Assembly: GCA_024688365.1 (NCBI GenBank)
Contig: JAILEG010000046.1
Location: 1 to 64,000, forward strand
Direction: 5' to 3'
DNA: 64,000 nucleotides
From: Prevotella sp.
GTDB lineage: Bacteria; Bacteroidota; Bacteroidia; Bacteroidales; Bacteroidaceae
Shown here: in pieces, positions 26,803 through 35,819 of the stretch
Position numbering within the stretch: the stretch's first letter is position 1
Layout of the letters: every line of letters starts with the position of its first letter
Made by a program: the position numbers and the translations under genes
The notes under the pieces: generated by a model
Seen by the model: the letters and a program-made list of their open reading frames with translations, nothing else
What the model was told of the DNA's origin: nothing
Databases searched by the model: none

Positions 26803-27189
26803 TCATTCTTTCACCGTAGCTTTCCCTGCCTCCTCCCAGGCAATGATTCCCCCAAGAAGGTTTGAGATGTCGATACCCTCAGCTGAAAGGATGGCAGCAG
26901 CCATAGCCGACCGCTTGCCCGACCGACAATAAACGGCACATGGCCGGCTCCTGTCAATCTTGGAAAGAGCCTGCTCACGGAAGGTTGAGTCCTTCACATT
27001 CACATTGACAGCGCCCTTGATGTGCCCTACAGCATATTCTTCCGGTGTGCGGACATCAATAACCTGCACAGAGTCGGACGAGATCAACTCCTCAAAGCCC
27101 CTCACATCAACATTTCTCACAACGTTCTGTGACGATGCACTCATGCTTATTCCCAATGCTGCCAATATGGCTGCAAACATCTTCTTCAT
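26803..27189 (-). CDS. Periplasmic rhodanese-domain protein
   Basis: A 128-residue exported single rhodanese domain. The signal peptide MKKMFAAILAALGISMSASS is followed by FEELISSDSVQVIDVRTPEEY and the active-site loop YCRSGKRSAMAA (about 90-101) with the catalytic Cys and the CxxGxRS pattern. Such domains transfer sulfur to thiophilic acceptors; partner and substrate are not evident here. It stands alone between the DUF349 gene and the tRNA, reading toward the DUF349 gene. No promoter was found directly upstream, so it may depend on readthrough from the tRNA terminator region. Confidence 0.88.
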   Translation of the reverse strand: MKKMFAAILAALGISMSASSQNVVRNVDVRGFEELISSDSVQVIDVRTPEEYAVGHIKGAVNVNVKDSTFREQALSKIDRSRPCAVYCRSGKRSAMAAAILSAEGIDISNLLGGIIAWEEAGKATVKE

Positions 27190-27253
27190 TTTCCTTATTA
27201 TTATAACTGTAAACTATCCCAACACCGCCATGATGCCAAGACACGAGTAAAAC

Positions 27254-27283
27254 AAAAAAAGAGAGCCGAATATCGACTCTCTC
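27254..27283 (-). terminator. Terminator of tRNA-Gln
   Basis: On the minus strand GAGAGTCG pairs with CGGCTCTC (one G-U pair), followed by a run of seven T. It lies a few bases after the tRNA 3' end. Confidence 0.85.
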
Positions 27284-27288
27284 ACTTG

Positions 27289-27359
27289 TTGGGATACCCG
27301 GATTCGAACCAGGAATGACAGGACCAGAATCTGTAGTGTTACCATTACACCATATCCCA
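27289..27359 (-). tRNA. tRNA-Gln (anticodon CTG)
   Basis: A 71-nt cloverleaf on the minus strand. The acceptor stem TGGGATA/TATCCCA is perfect, the D stem is GTGT/ACAC and the T arm is CCTGG-TTCGAAT-CCGGG with one G-U pair. The anticodon loop TTCTGGT carries CTG at 34-36, reading CAG (Gln). The anticodon stem has one A-C mismatch at its loop end. CCA is not encoded (the bases after the discriminator A are CAA). A full promoter and a terminator frame the gene. Confidence 0.92.
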
Positions 27360-27392
27360 ATAACCTGACAATTCATCGCTGAATTGCGGATG

Positions 27393-27423
27393 CAAAGGTA
27401 CAGCTTTTTCCCGAATCACCAAA
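27393..27423 (-). promoter_or_regulatory. Promoter of tRNA-Gln
   Basis: On the minus strand TTTG (27420-27423), a 19-bp spacer, then TACCTTTG (27393-27400). Transcription would begin near 27386, about 27 bp before the mature 5' end. Confidence 0.8.
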
Positions 27424-27603
27424 ACATTTTCTCATTTTTTTCATAAAAAGTTTATAAATGAACTGTTTTCCGGCCGGATGCAGAACCGCCTTACGCATAG
27501 TCTGCCTTCATAACCACTACTCACCATCCCCTCATCTTCCATCTACCGACAGCCCTCACTCTGGCCAGTCCTGGCCACAAAATGCAAAATAAAACAAATT
27601 TAT

Positions 27604-27634
27604 TTTGTGCTTCATCCGTTTTGCGCTACCTTTG
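27604..27634 (+). promoter_or_regulatory. Promoter of rsfS-ftsH-cdsA
   Basis: TTTG (27604-27607), a 19-bp spacer, TACCTTTG (27627-27634). The rsfS ATG follows 28 bp after the -7 element. Confidence 0.82.
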
Positions 27635-27662
27635 CACATCTTATATAATATAAAGCAACTGA

Positions 27663-28022
27663 ATGGAAGAAACAAAGAAATTAGTAGAGTTAATAACAAA
27701 GGGAATTCAAGATAAGAAAGGACATGGCATAGTTATTGCAGACCTGTCCGAGATCGACGGCACCATCTGCCGCTATTTTGTCATCTGCCAGGGCAACTCC
27801 CCGCAGCAGGTTGAGGCCATAGCCGAGTCGGTAAGCGACTATGTACGTGAGACCATCGGCGAGAAGCCCGTCAACTGTGCCGGACTTGGCAACGACCAGT
27901 GGGTAGCTATGGATTACGTGGATGTCATCGTCCATGTGTTCCTTCCCGAGACACGCGAGTTCTATGACCTCGAACATCTGTGGGAAGATGCCAAGCTGAC
28001 CCGCCTGCCCGACATAGACTGA
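27663..28022 (+). CDS. rsfS: Ribosome silencing factor
   Basis: A 119-residue RsfS/Iojap protein that binds ribosomal protein uL14 and blocks subunit joining when nutrients are low. Family segments are KGHGIVIADLSEIDGTICRYFVICQGNSP (DLS and Asp/Ser core), GLGNDQWVAMDYVDVIVHVF and the FYDLEHLWEDAKL C-terminus. The length is normal. ftsH follows 53 bp downstream and cdsA after that, an arrangement I know from related genomes. It has its own promoter. Confidence 0.95.
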   Translation: MEETKKLVELITKGIQDKKGHGIVIADLSEIDGTICRYFVICQGNSPQQVEAIAESVSDYVRETIGEKPVNCAGLGNDQWVAMDYVDVIVHVFLPETREFYDLEHLWEDAKLTRLPDID

Positions 28023-28075
28023 GAAAGATGGAGCCAGGTAATCGCCTTTACACATCATAACTTTCAAACTTCAAA

Positions 28076-30145
28076 ATGGACAATCCAAACCCCAACAACA
28101 AGCCGAATATGCCAAAGATGCCAAAGTTCAACATGAACTGGCTCTACATATTTGTCATTCTTGCACTCGCTGTGGCTTTCCTTACCGGAGGAAACGGTCT
28201 CATGTCGTCCAGCGCCGGAATAGAGAAAGACTACACCACCTTCAAGCAATACATAGCCAAAGGCTACGGCACAAAGGTCATCATCAATAAGGATGAGAAC
28301 ACGCTGCGCATGTTCGTCACCCCAGAGCACATCCGTGACATCTTCAAACAGGGCACGCAGCAGGTGGGCACAGCCCCTTACGTGACCGTGCAGATTGGCT
28401 CGGTTGAGAAAGTGGAGGACTACCTCAACCAAGCGGTGGCACAGAAGAAAATAGCAGGCTACAGCTACGAGAACAAATCGGGCAACGCCCTGACTGACAT
28501 TCTCATCTCCATCCTTCCCTGGGTTCTCATCTTCGGATTCTGGTACCTCATCATGCGCCGCATGGGTGGCGGTTCCAGTGGTGGTGGCGGTGTCTTCAGC
28601 GTTGGCAAGTCAAAGGCAAAGCTCTATGAGAAAGCCAATGAGATGGGCATCACCTTCAAGGATGTCGCCGGACAGGCTGGTGCCAAGCAGGAGGTGCAGG
28701 AGATAGTGGAATTCCTGAAGAACCCGAAGAAATACACTGACTTAGGTGGTAAGATCCCCAAGGGTGCCCTGCTCATCGGTCCTCCGGGAACAGGTAAGAC
28801 CCTGCTTGCCAAGGCCGTGGCAGGTGAGGCTGGCGTGCCCTTCTTTTCCATGAGTGGCTCCGACTTCGTTGAGATGTTCGTCGGTGTCGGTGCCAGCCGT
28901 GTGCGTGACGTGTTCCGCCAGGCAAAGGAGAAGTCGCCCTGCATCATCTTCATTGATGAGATAGATGCCGTCGGGCGTGCCCGCTCGAAGAACCCGGCTA
29001 TGGGAGGTAATGACGAGCGCGAGAACACCCTCAACGCGCTGCTGACTGAGATGGACGGCTTCGGGACCAACTCCGGGGTCATTGTCCTTGCGGCAACCAA
29101 CCGTGTCGACATGCTTGACAAGGCACTGCTGCGCGCTGGACGCTTCGACCGCCAGATACATGTTGACCTGCCTGACCTTCCTGAGCGCAAGGAGATTTTC
29201 CTTGTCCACATGCGGAACCTGAAGCTGGACAAGAACCTTGACATTGACCTGCTGGCACGGCAGACACCAGGCTTCTCCGGTGCCGACATAGCCAACGTCT
29301 GCAACGAGGCAGCCCTCATCGCCGCCCGCCATGACAGCAAGGAAGTGGGCAAGCAGGATTTCCTCGATGCCGTTGACCGTATCATCGGCGGCCTGGAGAA
29401 GAAGACCAAGGTGATGACAGCTGCCGAGAAGCGCACCATCGCCCTGCATGAGGCCGGCCATGCCACCATCAGCTGGTTCTGCGAGCATGCCAACCCGTTG
29501 GTGAAGGTCAGCATCGTGCCGCGTGGCCAGGCCCTGGGGGCGGCATGGTATCTGCCTGAGGAACGTCCTATCACCACCAAGGAGCAGATGCTTGACGAGA
29601 TGTGCTCGCTCTTAGGAGGACGTGCCGCCGAGGAGCTGTTCACCGGACATATCTCAACAGGGGCCATGAACGACCTTGAGCGTGCCACCAAGAGCGCATA
29701 CGGAATGATTGCATATGCCGGGATGAGCGACAAGCTGCCCAATATATGCTATTACAACAATGATGAATACAATTTCCAGAAGCCCTACTCCGACACAACC
29801 GCCAAGACGATTGATGAGGAAGTGCTGAAGATGATCAACGGACAGTATGACCGGGCAAAGCAGATCCTGCTGGAGCATAAGGAGGGACACAACCGCCTGG
29901 CACAGCTGCTCGTCGAGCGTGAGGTCATCATGGCTGAGGACGTGGAGGAAATCTTCGGCAAACGTCCTTGGGTAAGCCGCACGCAGGAGCTGATGGAGCT
30001 GGAGGAGAAGGCACAGCCCAAACTGGAGGACATGCCCGATGCCGTGAAACAGGCACAGGCCGAGCATGAGGCAGGACTGAAAGCCCTCGAAAACGGACAG
30101 GAAGGCAAGCCATCAGACTATTCCGAGACAACAACAGCAGAATAA
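28076..30145 (+). CDS. ftsH: ATP-dependent zinc metalloprotease FtsH
   Basis: Membrane-anchored AAA protease that degrades short-lived and misassembled membrane proteins. The 689-residue protein has a TM helix at about 22-40, a periplasmic domain, and a second helix at about 142-160. The AAA domain holds Walker A GPPGTGKT (about 235), Walker [10 protein letters not shown] and the second region of homology. The zinc protease motif HEAGH lies at about 458. The Gly-rich linker [12 protein letters not shown] after helix 2 is typical of Bacteroidetes. The C-terminus is longer than in E. coli and acidic. It ends 7 bp before cdsA. Confidence 0.98.
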   Translation: MDNPNPNNKPNMPKMPKFNMNWLYIFVILALAVAFLTGGNGLMSSSAGIEKDYTTFKQYIAKGYGTKVIINKDENTLRMFVTPEHIRDIFKQGTQQVGTAPYVTVQIGSVEKVEDYLNQAVAQKKIAGYSYENKSGNALTDILISILPWVLIFGFWYLIMRRMGGGSSGGGGVFSVGKSKAKLYEKANEMGITFKDVAGQAGAKQEVQEIVEFLKNPKKYTDLGGKIPKGALLIGPPGTGKTLLAKAVAGEAGVPFFSMSGSDFVEMFVGVGASRVRDVFRQAKEKSPCIIFIDEIDAVGRARSKNPAMGGNDERENTLNALLTEMDGFGTNSGVIVLAATNRVDMLDKALLRAGRFDRQIHVDLPDLPERKEIFLVHMRNLKLDKNLDIDLLARQTPGFSGADIANVCNEAALIAARHDSKEVGKQDFLDAVDRIIGGLEKKTKVMTAAEKRTIALHEAGHATISWFCEHANPLVKVSIVPRGQALGAAWYLPEERPITTKEQMLDEMCSLLGGRAAEELFTGHISTGAMNDLERATKSAYGMIAYAGMSDKLPNICYYNNDEYNFQKPYSDTTAKTIDEEVLKMINGQYDRAKQILLEHKEGHNRLAQLLVEREVIMAEDVEEIFGKRPWVSRTQELMELEEKAQPKLEDMPDAVKQAQAEHEAGLKALENGQEGKPSDYSETTTAE

Positions 30146-30152
30146 AGCGAAC

Positions 30153-31022
30153 ATGACTGAGAAACAAAAGAATCTGATTGTAAGAGCCATCACCGGTGTA
30201 CTCTTTGTCGCCATCATGGTGGCTGGCTTCCTGCGTCCCCACTACATGGTTGGCCTCTTCGCCATCATCACGGGCATGACCCTGTGGGAATACACGGGCC
30301 TGGTCAATGACATTGAGGGGGTGAAGGTAAACCGGTTCATATCAACCGTGGCAGGAGTCTACTTCTTCCTCGCACTGGCCGGGCAGCGGCTGGGCTTCGT
30401 GGAGGGCTTCAGTATCTTCGTGCCCTATCTGCTCACCATCATTTACCTGTTCGTCTCCGAACTCTATCTGAAGAACGAGAACCCCATCAACAGCTGGGCT
30501 TACACCATGCTGGGGCAGATGTACATCGCCCTGCCCTTCTCTATGATAAACGTCCTTGCCTTCCAGTCCAGCGACCGAGGCGAGATGACCATTGACATGT
30601 TACTGCCACTGAGCATCTTCATCTTCCTTTGGACCAATGACACGGGGGCCTATTGCAGTGGATCACTCCTTGGCAGGCACAAGCTCTTCCCACGCATCAG
30701 CCCGGGCAAGAGCTGGGAGGGGAGCATTGGCGGAGGCATCCTCGTCCTTATCGTGGCTGCCATTATCGGCTATCTCACCAACACCAGCGCCGACCCGCAC
30801 ATGCTGAGCATTCCGGCATGGATAGGCTTAGGCTTGGTCGTTGCTGTATTCGGCACGTGGGGCGACCTCGTCGAGAGCCTTTTCAAGCGCACTCTGGGCA
30901 TCAAGGACAGCGGCAACATCCTGCCGGGACACGGCGGAATGTTAGACCGCTTCGACTCATCGCTGCTGGCAATACCGGCAGCCGTGGTCTACCTCTACAC
31001 ACTAACACTCTTCCAGGGCTGA
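30153..31022 (+). CDS. cdsA: Phosphatidate cytidylyltransferase
   Basis: Makes CDP-diacylglycerol from phosphatidate and CTP at the inner membrane. The 289-residue polytopic protein has about eight helices and the CdsA signature in its last third: SPGKSWEGSIGG (about 187), GDLVESLFKR (about 238) and KDSGNILPGHGGMLDRFDS (about 251). It follows ftsH by 7 bp in the same operon. Neighbouring genes tie membrane synthesis to protein quality control. Confidence 0.96.
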   Translation: MTEKQKNLIVRAITGVLFVAIMVAGFLRPHYMVGLFAIITGMTLWEYTGLVNDIEGVKVNRFISTVAGVYFFLALAGQRLGFVEGFSIFVPYLLTIIYLFVSELYLKNENPINSWAYTMLGQMYIALPFSMINVLAFQSSDRGEMTIDMLLPLSIFIFLWTNDTGAYCSGSLLGRHKLFPRISPGKSWEGSIGGGILVLIVAAIIGYLTNTSADPHMLSIPAWIGLGLVVAVFGTWGDLVESLFKRTLGIKDSGNILPGHGGMLDRFDSSLLAIPAAVVYLYTLTLFQG

Positions 31023-31203
31023 TTCTCCACAGGAGCTGAAGAATGAAAGTATAAGGCTGTAGGGACAGAAGCCCTCACCTTCCCGTCCCTTAATAGGGAG
31101 AACGGGCAGGAGAAGGCAACTGTCCCTACTGGCGTTTTCACCCATCCACCACCCCTCAGCCTTTATCAGAAAGAAATAAGACAACGCACAAAAACCGAAC
31201 GAT

Positions 31204-32157
31204 ATGAAAAAGATCATCCTTACCCTTATCTGCATGCTGGCATTCGCCACAAGCCACGCAGCAAATCCTGTAAGACGACATGGACAACTGCGAGTTGACG
31301 GGACGCAGCTGATTGACAGCCATCACCGTCCCGTCCAGCTTCTGGGTGTGAGCCTTGGTTGGCACAACTTCTGGCCCCGGTTCTACAATCCAGGTGCCGT
31401 GAGATGGCTTGCCAAGGACTGGAAAGCCACTGTCATCCGTGCTGCAATGGGCGCAAAGATAGAAAAAGGCTATCTTGACAATCCCCAGTTTGCCCTCTCC
31501 TGCATTGAGCCCGTGGTGGAGGAAGCCATCAGGCAAGGCATTTACGTCATCATCGACTGGCACTCACACGACCTGCTCACCGAGCAGGCCAAGGAGTTCT
31601 TCAGCCAGATGGCACAGAAGTATGGCAAATACCCCAACGTCATCTACGAGCTTTACAACGAGCCAGTCAACGACAGCTGGCATGACCTGAAGACTTACCA
31701 CAAGACCATCATTGACGAGATTCGCCGCCATGATCCTGACAACATCATCCTCTGCGGCTGCCCACACTGGGACCAGGACATTGACCAGGTAGCAGCCAAC
31801 CCCATTGAGGGTGTGGAGAACGTGATGTACACCGTCCATTTCTACGCAGCCACTCATAAGGACTACCTCCGCGAGAAGACCCAGGAAGCCATCAATAGCG
31901 GTCTGCCGGTATTCATCAGCGAGTGCGCTGGCATGGAAGCATCAGGAGACGGCCCGCTGAACCCCACCGAATGGCAGAATTGGCTCGACCTCATCAACCG
32001 CAACCGCCTCAGCTATATATGCTGGTCGGTATCCGACAAGGACGAGACCTGCTCCATGCTTCTCCCACAAGCTGCCCCTGATGGCAAATGGAGAGCCGAG
32101 GTGATGAAAACGTGGGGCAGAATGGTCAGGGAGACACTCCGCAAGACACGGAGATAG
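31204..32157 (+). CDS. Secreted GH5 glycoside hydrolase (endoglucanase-like)
   Basis: A 317-residue exported glycanase of family GH5. The signal peptide MKKIILTLICMLAFATSHA is followed directly by one catalytic (beta/alpha)8 domain without a binding module. The acid/base Glu is in ELYNEPV (about 150), the nucleophile Glu in FISECAG (about 238), and YVIIDWHSH (about 115) and ICWSVSDKDET (about 278) shape the active site. This pattern resembles the GH5_2 beta-1,4-glucanases. Substrate (cellulose, mixed-linkage glucan, other beta-glucan) is inferred only from the family. It stands alone, 180 bp after cdsA, with no SusC/SusD genes next to it. Confidence 0.85.
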   Translation: MKKIILTLICMLAFATSHAANPVRRHGQLRVDGTQLIDSHHRPVQLLGVSLGWHNFWPRFYNPGAVRWLAKDWKATVIRAAMGAKIEKGYLDNPQFALSCIEPVVEEAIRQGIYVIIDWHSHDLLTEQAKEFFSQMAQKYGKYPNVIYELYNEPVNDSWHDLKTYHKTIIDEIRRHDPDNIILCGCPHWDQDIDQVAANPIEGVENVMYTVHFYAATHKDYLREKTQEAINSGLPVFISECAGMEASGDGPLNPTEWQNWLDLINRNRLSYICWSVSDKDETCSMLLPQAAPDGKWRAEVMKTWGRMVRETLRKTRR

Positions 32158-32227
32158 CCGGGGAACGACAGAATGCCCAGCCGTGGGCTCACCATGTAAA
32201 AACATCACTACTTTTCCCTGATTTGAT

Positions 32228-32258
32228 TTTGTCCTGTACAACTTGTTTTGTACCTTTG
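32228..32258 (+). promoter_or_regulatory. Promoter of the tandem barrel genes
   Basis: TTTG (32228-32231), a 19-bp spacer, TACCTTTG (32251-32258). The first gene begins 78 bp further on. No equivalent promoter precedes the second copy, so both are probably on one transcript. Confidence 0.78.
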
Positions 32259-32308
32259 CGCTTATATCATACAAAGGCAACGTAGGCTGAACGAAGCCCA
32301 CACACAGG

Positions 32309-32443
32309 CAAGACAACCTAAAAAAATCATATCACAATGAAGAAACTCCTCTATCTCGCAGCCCTGCTCCTCATGCCGTGGACTGCATCCGCACAGGACA
32401 ACGGCAGTAAGATTACACTGACCCCACGCGTCGGCATGACCGT
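32309..32443 (+). repeat. 135-bp direct repeat, copy 1 (leader, signal peptide, first strand)
   Basis: Matches 33076-33210 with about 5 mismatches in 135 bp. It includes 28 bp of untranslated sequence (CAAGACAACC then an A-run), the whole signal peptide and the first beta-strand. Beyond it, the two genes diverge strongly. Confidence 0.9.
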
Positions 32444-33023
32444 TGCTGGATATTCCTATGCCCACAATCCCGATGAATATGATCCAAAGGTCAACATCAC
32501 TTTCGGTGCAGATGCAGAATACCGAATCAGCAGGCTCTTCGGACTTTCCGCAGGAGCTTACTATTATGCCGCAGGCGCAAAGGGCAACATTGAAGCCTTG
32601 GGCTCCTATATGCGTCAACATCCTGGTGAATACATATCACCCGACAATTTACAGGAATTGAGGATAAACCAATATTACGTCAGTATCCCCATCATGCTAC
32701 AGGCACACGTGTGGAAAGGACTGACCCTGAAGGCCGGCTTACAGTGGGATCACCTGGTGACAGCACGCTTCAAAGTCAAGATGAGAGCGAATGACAACGG
32801 AAACGTTCTGCATCTACGGAAGTCATTTCCCATCAAGGATCTGTTCCATGACGACACAGCCACCGTACCCGTCGGCATCTCCTATAGCTATAAGAACCTT
32901 GAACTGGATGCACGCTATCTCTTCGGCATAACGTCCCTCGGATCGTCCAGGGCCTTATATCCCGACAACGACATGCGCAATGAGGCGTTCATGCTGACCC
33001 TTGGGTGCAACTTCCGTCTCTGA
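32337..33023 (+). CDS. PorT-like outer-membrane beta-barrel protein, copy 1
   Basis: A 228-residue exported protein with signal peptide ending ...MPWTASAQ. The rest is strand-rich: KITLTPRVGMTVAGY, EYRISRLFGLSAGAYYY, YVSIPIMLQAHVWKGLTLKAGLQW and a GVSYSYKNLELDARY-like repeat near the C-terminus. Such patterns are typical of the PorT family and outer-membrane-protein-like barrels (about eight strands). The function is not known. It has a paralogue 80 bp downstream with a nearly identical first part; see the repeat entry. Confidence 0.75.
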   Translation: MKKLLYLAALLLMPWTASAQDNGSKITLTPRVGMTVAGYSYAHNPDEYDPKVNITFGADAEYRISRLFGLSAGAYYYAAGAKGNIEALGSYMRQHPGEYISPDNLQELRINQYYVSIPIMLQAHVWKGLTLKAGLQWDHLVTARFKVKMRANDNGNVLHLRKSFPIKDLFHDDTATVPVGISYSYKNLELDARYLFGITSLGSSRALYPDNDMRNEAFMLTLGCNFRL

Positions 33024-33075
33024 GACAACAGGCAACACCATTGGGAACAAAGAAGAGACATCCATATAACACTGA

Positions 33076-33210
33076 CAAGACAACCTAAAAAAATCATATC
33101 ACAATGAAGAAACTCATTTATCTCGCAGCCCTGCTCCTCATGCCGTGGACTGCATCCGCACAGGAGAAAAGCAGTAAGATTACACTGACCCCACGCGTCG
33201 GCATGACCGT
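33076..33210 (+). repeat. 135-bp direct repeat, copy 2
   Basis: Second copy of the repeat at 32309-32443, at an offset of 767 bp. The mismatches are in codons 5 and in the first residues after the signal peptide. Confidence 0.9.
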
Positions 33211-33871
33211 CTCCGACTTCGCATGCAGCCTGGTTCACGAGCTGTACACCCCCAAGACAGGCTTCACAGTCGGTGTCGATGCCGAATACCGCATCAGCAA
33301 GCTCTTCGGAGTGTCAGCCGGGGTGTTCTACAATATGCAGGGAGCAAAGGAACACGCAGCCTTGTATATTCCCCTCCTACCCCCTTCCGGCAATCCCGAT
33401 ATTATCTACACCTCTCCTTCAGACTTTCCATCTATGACAAGCGTCATTGGCAAGGGCGCACACATAGATTTCGACCGTAACGGCTACGACTATTACTATA
33501 TGTATGAGCCTAAAGTCGAACTCCATTACCTCAGCATCCCCATCCTTGCCCAGGCCCACGTGTGGAAAGGGCTAACCGTGAAGCTCGGAGTGCAGTGGGA
33601 CCATTTGGTAAGCGCACGCGCGAAGGGGCAAAAGGAGTCCAAACTGGACGGTACAATCTCCTACGGCACCTTTGACATGGGCATCAAGAGCCAGTTTCAC
33701 AATGACGCACTCGCCATACCTGTGGGAGTCGCCTACAGCTACAAAAACATTGAGCTGGATGCCCGTTACCTATGGGGCATCACAAAGATTGCTGCCAATG
33801 CAGACAACGATGACAAGGACGTGATGAACAGCACCTTCGCCATCACCTTGGGCTACAACTTCCATCTCTGA
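33104..33871 (+). CDS. PorT-like outer-membrane beta-barrel protein, copy 2
   Basis: A 255-residue paralogue of the gene before it. The signal peptide and first strand are nearly the same, and VWKGLTVKLGVQWDHLVSARAK and GVAYSYKNIELDARYLWGIT match the other copy's VWKGLTLKAGLQWDHL and YKNLELDARYLFGIT. The loops differ: this copy has an insertion around PPSGNPDIIYTSP. The last residues YNFHL end in a hydrophobic residue rather than Phe or Tyr. It is probably cotranscribed with copy 1. Confidence 0.75.
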   Translation: MKKLIYLAALLLMPWTASAQEKSSKITLTPRVGMTVSDFACSLVHELYTPKTGFTVGVDAEYRISKLFGVSAGVFYNMQGAKEHAALYIPLLPPSGNPDIIYTSPSDFPSMTSVIGKGAHIDFDRNGYDYYYMYEPKVELHYLSIPILAQAHVWKGLTVKLGVQWDHLVSARAKGQKESKLDGTISYGTFDMGIKSQFHNDALAIPVGVAYSYKNIELDARYLWGITKIAANADNDDKDVMNSTFAITLGYNFHL

Positions 33872-33896
33872 GAACCTCCCTCACCAGCAGCCACCG

Positions 33897-34598
33897 ATGT
33901 ACCGCCAGGCAGACCCATCCCCATCCTCAGCCCTCTCTCCTGCCCCCTCTGCCACAAGCAGGGAGGCGGGAGAAATGAGCCTGACTGACCGCTTCAACAA
34001 GTACAATGCCCTCATCTTTGACGGCAGACTGCCCATACCTAAGCTGAAGTGGTCACGTGCCAGAACCCGGCTGGGACAGATGGCATGCAGGAGGAAGAGC
34101 AGCTGGGGACGGACGAGATACTATGACTTCACCATCTCCGTCTCAACCTACTACAACCTCACGCAGGATCAGATTGACGACGTGCTTATCCACGAGATGA
34201 TCCACTATTCCATCGCCTATACGGGACTGAAAGACACCTCAGCCCACGGCACCGTCTTCCAGGGAATGATGGACAGCATCAACCGCCGCTTCGGCAGGCA
34301 CATCACCATATCCGCCCGCACCCGCAACATGGAGCCACGTCAGGCACAGCCCCCCAAGGACTACCTCGTCCTGGCCCTGGAGATGAGGGACGGAAGCCAT
34401 TACCTGTCATCGGTCAGCCCATCGGCAGCCGGGAAGCTGGCCCTCATGCTCACCCGTGTGCGTGAGGTAGCCTCCTACGGCTGGTACCGGACGCAGGACG
34501 AATACTTCCGCAACATGCCCCGTGTCCGCTCCCTGCGTGGCCGTCGTGTCTCACCCGAGGTCTATCGGACCATGACCGGGAAGATGAGACGATGCTAA
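33897..34598 (+). CDS. SprT-like zinc metalloprotease-type protein
   Basis: A SprT-domain protein with the zinc motif HEMIH (about residue 98 of this frame) and a third His in the following GLKDTSAHGTVFQ segment. The SprT family includes DNA-protein crosslink proteases (Spartan) and bacterial SprT; its role here is not proven. The frame begins at 33897 with a Ser/Pro-rich stretch; a more likely start is the ATG at 33975 (MSLTDRFNKYN), which gives 207 residues and matches where the domain begins. It ends with a basic tail (VRSLRGRRVSPE). It is on the same strand as the barrel genes, 25 bp behind them if the first ATG is used. Confidence 0.8.
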   Translation: MYRQADPSPSSALSPAPSATSREAGEMSLTDRFNKYNALIFDGRLPIPKLKWSRARTRLGQMACRRKSSWGRTRYYDFTISVSTYYNLTQDQIDDVLIHEMIHYSIAYTGLKDTSAHGTVFQGMMDSINRRFGRHITISARTRNMEPRQAQPPKDYLVLALEMRDGSHYLSSVSPSAAGKLALMLTRVREVASYGWYRTQDEYFRNMPRVRSLRGRRVSPEVYRTMTGKMRRC

Positions 34599-35036
34599 AA
34601 AATCCTTTACATTATACAAGTCCAATATACCTTTCCCCAAAAAGGTATATACGTTTTACCGAAAAGGTATATACATTTTCACCAAAAAGTATATACGTTT
34701 TGCCCAAAAGGTATATACCTTTTTCCCGAAAGGTATAATCGTTCTCCAAAAAAGACTGCATGATTCTGTATAACACTGATAATCAGTCAGTTTACACAAA
34801 ACACACTTTTTCCACCACAGAAGTCTCCTCCCTGCGCGCAACAGAGCTGAAATATATTACACTCAGCAACTTCTCCCTGACGCTTTTCCAGTTCCCGTCC
34901 ACTGCCCATCAGCCAGCATCCTGCATCAGAATCATCCGAAACCGATTACGAAAACCGATGCGGACGGAATGTTTCTTTAGTCCATGACGAGAAATCCCTT
35001 GCGACGTGTACACAACTTCCCGTTTATCTTCATAGC
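34599..35036. other. Convergent A/T-rich region with a six-unit palindrome array
   Basis: Holds array C (34618-34745) directly behind the SprT-like gene, then about 290 bp with no gene or signal that I can support. The small ORFs of 61 and 75 residues are not convincing. Confidence 0.75.
34618..34745. repeat. Array C: six palindromes at 22-bp spacing
   Basis: Units centred on GTATATAC (inside AAAAGGTATATACCTTTT in the best copy) at 34626.5, 34648.5, 34670.5, 34692.5, 34714.5 and 34736.5; the first and last are degenerate (CAATATAC, GTATAATC). Every step is exactly 22 bp. The palindrome differs fully from arrays A/B and D/E, but the phase is the same. It lies between convergent genes. Confidence 0.9.
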
Positions 35037-35582
35037 TTATAAATCCTCCCCGTTGGCTTCATTAAACACATTATCGTAATAAATAGAGATGCTGTATTCC
35101 CCGAGCCTTCTATTGATACAGAACCACACCTGTCTTTTCATGAGGTTACCATCATCTGGCAATTGTGCATAGCAAGCTTGAAATTCCTTGTTATTCACCG
35201 TCATCTCATAGCTTATATCTTTGCTGTCCGGCAGCTCATCAACATAAACTTCCTTATATCTCGGATTGTTAGCAAACTGACGGCAAAGCGTGTTATATCT
35301 AATCTTAATCTGCGCCTCGTCACGAGTGGACTTGTCTGCCACAGCTATCCGACGCACCTTATTGTTATCTGTTACAACATACACTTCGACATTTTCCCCA
35401 TTGAACTCTCCTTCCAAACATTTAAACAGATTGTTATACACAAAGCCCTTGCCTTTTAGCTTTTGAATCATCGAAGCCTTGCTCCCATCAACAGGGATGC
35501 CTAAGAACTTTGTAACATCCTTCTGCGCGTATAAGGCGACAGACAACATCAAGAACAGTGCAACTGATAAAATCTTTCTCAT
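35037..35582 (-). CDS. Secreted protein of unknown function
   Basis: A 181-residue exported protein with signal peptide MRKILSVALFLMLSVALYAQ. It continues KDVTKFLGIPVDGSKASMIQKLKGKGF, a pattern I know from small uncharacterised Bacteroidales proteins. The mature part is alpha/beta with lysines and acidic residues; no enzyme motif or Cys pattern is evident. Base composition is more A+T-rich than in most neighbours. The 6S-like RNA gene lies 59 bp upstream on the same strand, with a terminator between. I cannot assign a function. Confidence 0.7.
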   Translation of the reverse strand: MRKILSVALFLMLSVALYAQKDVTKFLGIPVDGSKASMIQKLKGKGFVYNNLFKCLEGEFNGENVEVYVVTDNNKVRRIAVADKSTRDEAQIKIRYNTLCRQFANNPRYKEVYVDELPDSKDISYEMTVNNKEFQACYAQLPDDGNLMKRQVWFCINRRLGEYSISIYYDNVFNEANGEDL

Positions 35583-35640
35583 AATCTACGATATTTAAGT
35601 TTTTAATTAAATCCAGACTAAAATAATAGCATTGCTACAC

Positions 35641-35815
35641 AACAAAAAGGCGCAGACTTTCACCATACGCCTCACGGTTCACCACAAACCACAACTGTAT
35701 ATGGGAAAACCTGCACCTGTATGGTGCAAGTCCCAATAACAGTTGTTTGCTCCGTTCCCGTGTGGTGATTATGAGGCTATTGAGCAAATAAATCCTGTGT
35801 CCCCCGAAGAGACAC
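35641..35815 (-). ncRNA. ssrS: 6S-like RNA (RNA polymerase regulator)
   Basis: About 175 nt transcribed on the minus strand from a perfect promoter. The 5' end forms a hairpin GTGTC/GACAC around a UUCG loop. Then a long irregular rod follows: closing stem GCCTCA/TGAGGC, then CACCAC/GTGGTG, then an asymmetric bubble (15 nt ACGGGAACGGAGCAA against GGTTT), then ACAACTGT/ACAGTTGT and a terminal hairpin with TGGGA/TCCCA and TTGCACC/GGTGCAG. A closing stem, a large central bubble and a terminal hairpin are the hallmark of 6S RNA, which imitates an open promoter and sequesters RNA polymerase. The 3' end is GGCGTA/TGCGCC followed by TTTTTG. The name is by structure only; it could be another Bacteroidales structured RNA. 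Confidence 0.75.
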
Positions 35816-35819
35816 GATG

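Noticed and set aside
28624-29742. 372-residue minus-strand ORF over ftsH
   Set aside because: Antisense to conserved AAA and protease motifs of FtsH; Arg/Ser-rich as shadow frames are.
34760-34987. 75-residue plus-strand ORF
   Set aside because: A/T-rich spacer translation without domain, promoter or family resemblance.
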